NCBI RefSeq assembly: GCF_023272795.1
Contig: NZ_CP096829.1
Coordinates: forward strand, 2,790,001-2,854,000
Origin: Flavobacterium humidisoli
Lineage (GTDB): Bacteria; Bacteroidota; Bacteroidia; Flavobacteriales; Flavobacteriaceae
Direction: 5' to 3'
Length of the DNA: 64,000 bases
The first letter of the stretch is position 1, and each line of letters starts with the position of its first letter. A program made the translations under genes and the position numbers. The notes beneath the pieces were generated by a model. It saw nothing but the letters and a program-made list of their open reading frames with translations, was not told where the DNA came from and ran no database searches. Below are positions 59,252 to 64,000 of this stretch, one piece after another.

Positions 59252-62158
59252 ATGTTGACCCAATCTCATTTAGAGCAATTAGCCGCAAGTCTCGAAGGCA
59301 CACTTTTATTCGATGAGCTTCATAAAACGCTTTATTCTACAGATGCTTCGGTGTACCGAATTAAGCCCAATGCGGTAGCAATTCCTAAAACGACCGAGGA
59401 TATTGCCAAACTGATAAAGTTTGCGGCAGAACATAAGTTGTCGATTACGCCAAGAACTGCAGGAACTTCGCTGGCAGGACAGGCAGTTGGAGACGGATTG
59501 GTGATTGATGTGTCGAAGCATTTTACAAAAATCATTTCATACAATGCCAAGCAGAAAACTGTAACGGTTCAGCCAGGCGTAATTCGCGATGAGCTGAATT
59601 TATTCTTAAAACCTCATGGCGTATTTTTCGCTCCAATTACTTCGACTTCTAATCGTGCGATGATTGGCGGAATGGTAGGAAATAACTCTTCGGGAACAAC
59701 TTCTATTCGATATGGTGTTACGCGCGATAAAATTGCGGAAGTAAAAGCACTTTTAAGCGATGGTTCTGAAGTGGTTTTTAAAGATCTGACTTCGGCTGAA
59801 TTTATTGAGAAAACAAAAGGTGATTCTTTAGAAAATAAAATATACAAAACGATTTACGACGAGCTTACTATAAAAGAAGCTCAAGAAGAAATCGTAAAAG
59901 AGTTTCCGAAACCAGAAATTCACAGAAGAAATACAGGTTATGCCGTTGATATTTTGCTGAAATCAGAATTATTTGGCGGAACAGAACCAACCATAAATCT
60001 TGGAAGACTGCTTTGCGGAAGCGAAGGGACTTTGGCTTTTACAACAGAAGTGACGCTGAAAGTTGATGATTTGCCTCCGCCTCATAGCATTATGGTCGTT
60101 GGGCATTATCATACGATTCAAGAATCTTTAGAATCGGTTGTGGTGGCGATGAAACATCATTTGTACACTTGCGAAATGATCGATGATACGATTTTAGATT
60201 GTACCAAAACGAATCGTGAACATATTAAAAATCGTTTCTTTTTGGTTGGAGAACCGAAAGCGATTATGTTGTTTGAAGTAGCATCGCACACTTTAGAAGA
60301 TGCCGAAAAACAAGCCGATGCTTTGATTGCCGATTTAGATAAAAACAATTTTGGTTATGCGCGAGTAAAAATCTACGGAAATGATATTGACAAAGCCAAT
60401 GAGTTGAGAAAAGCAGGTCTTGGACTTTTAGGAAGTATTGTAGGCGACGATAAAGCAGCCGATTCTATTGAAGATACAGCGGTAGAATTAAGTGACTTGC
60501 CAGCTTATATTGCAGAGTTTTCTGCGATGATGCTGCGTCACGGACAGGAAGCGATTTATTATGCGCATGCAGGTGCAGGAGAATTGCACCTTCGTCCGGT
60601 TTTGAATTTGAAGAAAACATCTGATTTAAAATTATTCAGAACCATTGCGACAGAAGTGGCACATTTGGTAAAAAAATACAGAGGTTCCTTAAGCGGTGAG
60701 CACGGCGACGGAATCGTACGCGGTGAGTTTATTCCGTTTATGATTGGCGAAAAGAATTACGAACTTTTGAAAAGAATTAAATTAGCGTTTGATCCGAATT
60801 CGGTTTTAAATATCGGGAAGATTGTCAATGCCTTAAAAATGGATGAAAATCATCGTGTGATTTCAGGAAGGGTAGAACCAGACATTAAAACATTTCAGGA
60901 TTTCTCAGACAGTTTAGGCATTTTGCGTGCCGCCGAAAAATGCAACGGTTCTGGCGATTGTCGAAAACTGCCGTCTGGCGGAGGAGCAATGTGTCCGAGT
61001 TATCGTGCAACGCGAAATGAGAAAGAAACAACTCGTGCGAGAGCCAATGCACTGCGAGAATATTTAACGTATTCTGAAAAAGAAAATAAATTTGACCAGA
61101 AAGAATTATATGAAGTTTTTGAGTTGTGTGTAAGTTGTAAAGCCTGCGCAAGCGAATGTCCGAGTAATGTGGACGTAGCAACTTTGAAAGCAGAATTTTT
61201 ATACCAATATCAAAAAGCAAACGGATTTTCTACCCGAAATAAGATTTTTGCCAACAATGCCAAACTGAACAAAATGGGAAGTAAATTCCCGTCGATTACA
61301 AATTTTATTTCGAATCGGTCTTTGGTCAAAAAAACAATGGGAATTGCGCCCGAAAGACAAGTTCCATTATTGGCGAAAAAGACTTTTAGAAAATGGTATG
61401 CTAATAATAAACCGTCACAAAGAGATTTTTCGAATGGAAGATTGTATTTGTTTGTAGATGAATTCACGAATTATTATGATGTCAATATCGGAATTGATGC
61501 TTTCGAGTTATTGACAAAGTTAGGTTATCAGGTTTTGGTTGTTGATCATGAAGAAAGTGGAAGAACCTATCTTTCAAAAGGATTTTTGGAAGAAGCGAAG
61601 AAAATTGCCAATCATAATGTAAGTGTTTTTAAAGATTTGGTTTTAGGAAATGCACCTTTAATCGGAATTGAGCCTTCAGCAATTTTGACTTTTAGAGATG
61701 AATATCTTCGTTTAGCCGATGATAAAGAAGCTGCGGAGAAATTATCCAGAAATGCTTTTACAATTGAAGAATTCTTCAAAAAAGAAATTATAGATGGTAA
61801 AATCACAGCCGATTCTTTTTCAGATGAAACTAAAGAAATTAAGATTCACGGACATTGCCACCAAAAATCGTTGAGTTCTGTTGAAGCGACTTTCGCAATG
61901 CTTAATCTTCCAAAAAATAATACAGTTACGATTTACAATTCGGGTTGCTGCGGAATGGCGGGTTCTTTTGGTTATGAAAAAGAGCATTATCAAGTGAGTA
62001 TGCAGATGGGGGAGGATACTTTATTTCCTAAAGTGCGTAATACAGCTGAAAATGTAAAAATCGCAGCTGCAGGAACAAGCTGTCGCCATCAGATTTATGA
62101 TGGAACGAAGAGAGAAGCACAACATCCTGTTTCGATTTTGAGAAGTTGTTTGAAATAA
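59252..62158 (+). CDS. FAD-binding and Fe-S oxidoreductase, GlcD-GlcF fusion (YdiJ-like)
   Basis: A 968-residue protein with an FAD_binding_4 domain (residues about 45-270; TPRTAGTSLAGQAVG, GGMVGNNSSGTT), FAD-oxidase C domain (about 290-550; GSLSGEHGDGIVRG), an Fe-S domain with two clusters of Cys (CNGSGDCR...MCPSY and CVSCKACASECP near 570-640) and two CCG-type segments (HGHCHQKSL, NSGCCGMAGSFG). This is the YdiJ/D-2-hydroxyacid dehydrogenase pattern; it probably oxidises D-lactate or D-2-hydroxyglutarate into the quinone pool. Confidence 0.92.
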   Translation: MLTQSHLEQLAASLEGTLLFDELHKTLYSTDASVYRIKPNAVAIPKTTEDIAKLIKFAAEHKLSITPRTAGTSLAGQAVGDGLVIDVSKHFTKIISYNAKQKTVTVQPGVIRDELNLFLKPHGVFFAPITSTSNRAMIGGMVGNNSSGTTSIRYGVTRDKIAEVKALLSDGSEVVFKDLTSAEFIEKTKGDSLENKIYKTIYDELTIKEAQEEIVKEFPKPEIHRRNTGYAVDILLKSELFGGTEPTINLGRLLCGSEGTLAFTTEVTLKVDDLPPPHSIMVVGHYHTIQESLESVVVAMKHHLYTCEMIDDTILDCTKTNREHIKNRFFLVGEPKAIMLFEVASHTLEDAEKQADALIADLDKNNFGYARVKIYGNDIDKANELRKAGLGLLGSIVGDDKAADSIEDTAVELSDLPAYIAEFSAMMLRHGQEAIYYAHAGAGELHLRPVLNLKKTSDLKLFRTIATEVAHLVKKYRGSLSGEHGDGIVRGEFIPFMIGEKNYELLKRIKLAFDPNSVLNIGKIVNALKMDENHRVISGRVEPDIKTFQDFSDSLGILRAAEKCNGSGDCRKLPSGGGAMCPSYRATRNEKETTRARANALREYLTYSEKENKFDQKELYEVFELCVSCKACASECPSNVDVATLKAEFLYQYQKANGFSTRNKIFANNAKLNKMGSKFPSITNFISNRSLVKKTMGIAPERQVPLLAKKTFRKWYANNKPSQRDFSNGRLYLFVDEFTNYYDVNIGIDAFELLTKLGYQVLVVDHEESGRTYLSKGFLEEAKKIANHNVSVFKDLVLGNAPLIGIEPSAILTFRDEYLRLADDKEAAEKLSRNAFTIEEFFKKEIIDGKITADSFSDETKEIKIHGHCHQKSLSSVEATFAMLNLPKNNTVTIYNSGCCGMAGSFGYEKEHYQVSMQMGEDTLFPKVRNTAENVKIAAAGTSCRHQIYDGTKREAQHPVSILRSCLK

Positions 62159-62219
62159 TTTAACCGCAAAGCACGCAAAGAATTGCGCAAGGGGCGTAAA
62201 GATTTTTTTGCGCAAAGTT

Positions 62220-62314
62220 TGTCATTTCGACAAAGGAGAAATCTCACTAGAAGCTCGACAAAGATTCGATTTTGCGGAGTTACTTGCGAAGATTTCTCCT
62301 TTGTCGAAATGACA
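62220..62314. repeat. Palindromic repeat, copy 2 (REP/MITE-like)
   Basis: Perfect arms starting TGTCATTTCGACAAAGGAGA (62220-62239) and the complementary sequence ending CTTTGTCGAAATGACA (to 62314) bracket 45 bases. It is a better-preserved copy of the repeat at 58876, on the other side of the oxidoreductase gene. Confidence 0.85.
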
Positions 62315-62364
62315 TAAAATGAGAATAATCTTTTTAATTCTGTAAATCTGTGGCAGAAAAGAAA

Positions 62365-63525
62365 CTATTTCAAACTAACTTTTTTACCTGTTTCAGCAGC
62401 TTTATAAATGGCATTGATGATTCTAACGTCTTTAATTCCTTCTTCGCCTGTAATATGATTTGGAAGTTTTTGGTTTGCTAAAATCACTTTGCAAATTTCA
62501 TCCATTTGAGTTTGCTGTTGGTTTATTACAGGAAAATTAAATGCTTTTCCATCAGATCTTTTACCTACAAAAGGGCCATAGCTCACAGCAGGACTCATCT
62601 CAAAGAAACCTTCATCTGCAGCAGCATGGAATCGATCAATGCCAAAACCGTAAGAACTGCTGCAATTGGCAACAGCACCACTCGGAAATTCCATTTGCCA
62701 CGTGATATTTTCTTCCACTTGAGCAAATCTGTTTTTATTGTTTATGGTTCCAAATTGTGCAGTAACTGCAATTGGTTCTTCACCTAAAACATAACGCGAA
62801 ACTTGGATGCAGTAAACGCCTAAATTAATTAACGAACCGCCTCCTGCCCATTTTTTAGTCAGCCTCCATTCGTTACGAGCATTTAAATCAACAGGTTTAT
62901 TAACGTCATGAATATCATAAGTGCTATAACCAAGAGAAGCTTCAATATAGCGAACTTGTCCCAAAACTTTTTCTTGTCCCAATCGTTTTACTTCTAGATG
63001 ATTTGGTTCGTAATGCAGTCGATATCCCATTGCCAATTGCACATTATTATCGTTGCAGGCTTTGATCATTTCTTCACAATCTTCAATAGTTATTGCCATT
63101 GGTTTTTCTACAATTACATGTTTTCCTGCTTTTGCAGCGCGAACAGTAAATTCTTTGTGCAGTGCATTTGGAGTTACAACGTACACCAAATCAATGTCTT
63201 TATTTTTTATGATTGAATCGAAGTTTTCGTAGTTATAGATATTCTTTTCAGGAATGTTATATTTCTTTTTCCATGCTTCAGCTTTGGAAGGTGTTCCTGT
63301 GACAATTCCAGTAAGTTGGCAGTATTCAGAAACCTGAAGACCTTCAGCTAATAGTGAAGCATAGTTTCCTAAACCGCACAAAGCAATATTTAATTTTTTT
63401 CCGGTGTAGGGTTTGTGAACCTTTTCTGTTTCGGTAATAAAAGAAGGAAGCGTAGTCATCACAACTGAAGCGCCCACTCCAAGTCCAAATTTATTTACAA
63501 AAGAACGTCTTGTGATTTTTTCCAT
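62365..63525 (-). CDS. Gfo/Idh/MocA-family oxidoreductase, Tat-exported
   Basis: The N-terminus has a twin-arginine signal (ITRRSFVNKFGLGVGASVV), so the folded enzyme is exported. The Rossmann domain (NIALCGLGNYASLLAEGLQ) and the EKP motif (HVIVEKPMAI) mark an NAD(P)-dependent sugar oxidoreductase of the glucose-fructose oxidoreductase family. The C-terminal domain follows. The substrate is unknown. Length 386 aa is normal. Confidence 0.92.
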   Translation of the reverse strand: MEKITRRSFVNKFGLGVGASVVMTTLPSFITETEKVHKPYTGKKLNIALCGLGNYASLLAEGLQVSEYCQLTGIVTGTPSKAEAWKKKYNIPEKNIYNYENFDSIIKNKDIDLVYVVTPNALHKEFTVRAAKAGKHVIVEKPMAITIEDCEEMIKACNDNNVQLAMGYRLHYEPNHLEVKRLGQEKVLGQVRYIEASLGYSTYDIHDVNKPVDLNARNEWRLTKKWAGGGSLINLGVYCIQVSRYVLGEEPIAVTAQFGTINNKNRFAQVEENITWQMEFPSGAVANCSSSYGFGIDRFHAAADEGFFEMSPAVSYGPFVGKRSDGKAFNFPVINQQQTQMDEICKVILANQKLPNHITGEEGIKDVRIINAIYKAAETGKKVSLK

Positions 63526-63634
63526 AAAAATGATTCTTTAAAATTAAATACTACTTGTATTAGTAAGCTCATTTTGAGAAATGTTACATTTGTATTTGAT
63601 TTAACTGTGACGATTGTTAAGATTTTTGGTTTCA

Positions 63635-63731
63635 CGCAGATTTTGCAGGTCTGAGCAGATTTATTTTTATTATTAAAATCTGTGTAAATCTTTCAGCAGA
63701 ATAAAAATCTGTATTATCTGCCAAATCTGCG
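63635..63731. repeat. CGCAGATTTTGCAG intergenic inverted repeat
   Basis: CGCAGATTTTGCAG (63635-63648) is nearly complementary to CTGCCAAATCTGCG (63718-63731), with further AAAATCTGT / AGATTT words inside. The gap 63526-63933 holds this repeat and no visible gene. Confidence 0.65.
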
Positions 63732-63933
63732 AGAGAAGATTTATAGACAAAGATTTGAAAAATAATTCGTGTATTGCTTCGCCTGTTCGCTATCGCTCGG
63801 GTAGTGGCAAGAAAAAAAAATCGTAGAAAAACAAAATGGTTTTATATATTTGAAATCAAGATATTTTTTGCATTATTTGCAAAATAAAACCAGAACAACT
63901 GAATTAAATTAATTTATAATAGCAAAAACATAT

Positions 63934-64000
63934 ATGGCATTTTCAAGTTTATTCCGAAAAAAAACAGTGCAGGATATTCTGAAACAGGTTGCAAAAAATG
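63934..64000 (+). CDS. Probable amino-acid permease, N-terminus only
   Basis: The frame from ATG 63934 gives MAFSSLFRKKTVQDILKQVA and runs off the window. This start is close to the flavobacterial APC-family amino-acid permeases that begin with FRKKTVQDILKQ. Only 22 residues are visible, so the call rests on the N-terminal pattern. Confidence 0.6.
   Translation, partial: MAFSSLFRKKTVQDILKQVAKN

Noticed and set aside
1..64000. CRISPR arrays, rRNA genes, antibiotic-resistance genes
   Set aside because: No spaced direct-repeat array, no rRNA sequence and no resistance family were seen in the window.

Overview
The window looks like a Flavobacterium (Bacteroidetes) chromosome. The evidence is the AT-rich sequence, promoters of the TAnnTTTG type, a SusC/SusD pair, a Bacteroidetes-type conjugation operon (TraE/F/G/J/K/M/N), a RibBA-LptG-LolA-FtsK-DgkA block and many genes whose closest remembered relatives are flavobacterial. 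There are two parts: an integrated conjugative element (ICE) from position 1 to about 38.3 kb, and ordinary chromosome from the tRNA-Ser gene at 38.3 kb to the end.

The ICE is entered part-way, so its far end lies left of the window. From left to right it carries: a PcfK-like protein, a hypothetical protein and SSB (minus strand); a GC-rich non-coding segment that can fold (1280-1369); the mobilisation block, with a VirD4-type coupling protein, a relaxase and MobA (minus strand), and a candidate oriT hairpin just upstream of mobA (about 6.0-6.08 kb); a cargo and regulatory region (6.2-22.5 kb); the tra operon (22.7-35.5 kb, plus strand), which includes a small cytosine-C5 DNA methyltransferase between traF and traG; and a right-end module with small regulators, an excisionase-like HTH protein and a tyrosine integrase that abuts tRNA-Ser(UGA). 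Its right boundary is therefore at or near the 3' end of that tRNA.

The cargo is the most unusual part. A MauE/DoxX-type membrane protein with a CxC motif and a large extracytoplasmic domain is followed by a short secreted four-cysteine protein of DUF6520 type. Opposite them is an operon of SusC (TonB-dependent transporter), SusD lipoprotein and an S9 serine peptidase. Upstream of susC, on its strand, the DNA can fold into two mutually exclusive RNA structures, one of which is a GC-rich hairpin followed by a run of U. This has the form of a transcription attenuator or riboswitch, and I cannot match it to a known class. An XRE regulator, a histone-H1-like small protein, a TPR-AraC sensor-regulator, an AraC regulator and two lipoproteins complete the region.

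The chromosomal part (38.5-64 kb) holds: a thioesterase; RibBA with a GTP-cyclohydrolase domain that has lost its key residues; LptF/G permease, LolA, FtsK and DgkA; thiol peroxidase; a peroxiredoxin-thioredoxin-DUF6952 redox operon; a probable peptidoglycan-recycling cluster (NagZ, GNAT, TPR, AmpG-like permease, a family-10-like glycosidase, AnmK); two secreted proteins of unknown function; a small Gly/Cys-rich ORF with a duplicated start region; an IS110-family element with a candidate bridge-RNA region; a YdiJ-like FAD/Fe-S oxidoreductase flanked by two copies of a palindromic repeat; a Tat-exported Gfo/Idh oxidoreductase; and the first codons of a probable amino-acid permease. Intergenic regions in this half are rich in short inverted repeats.
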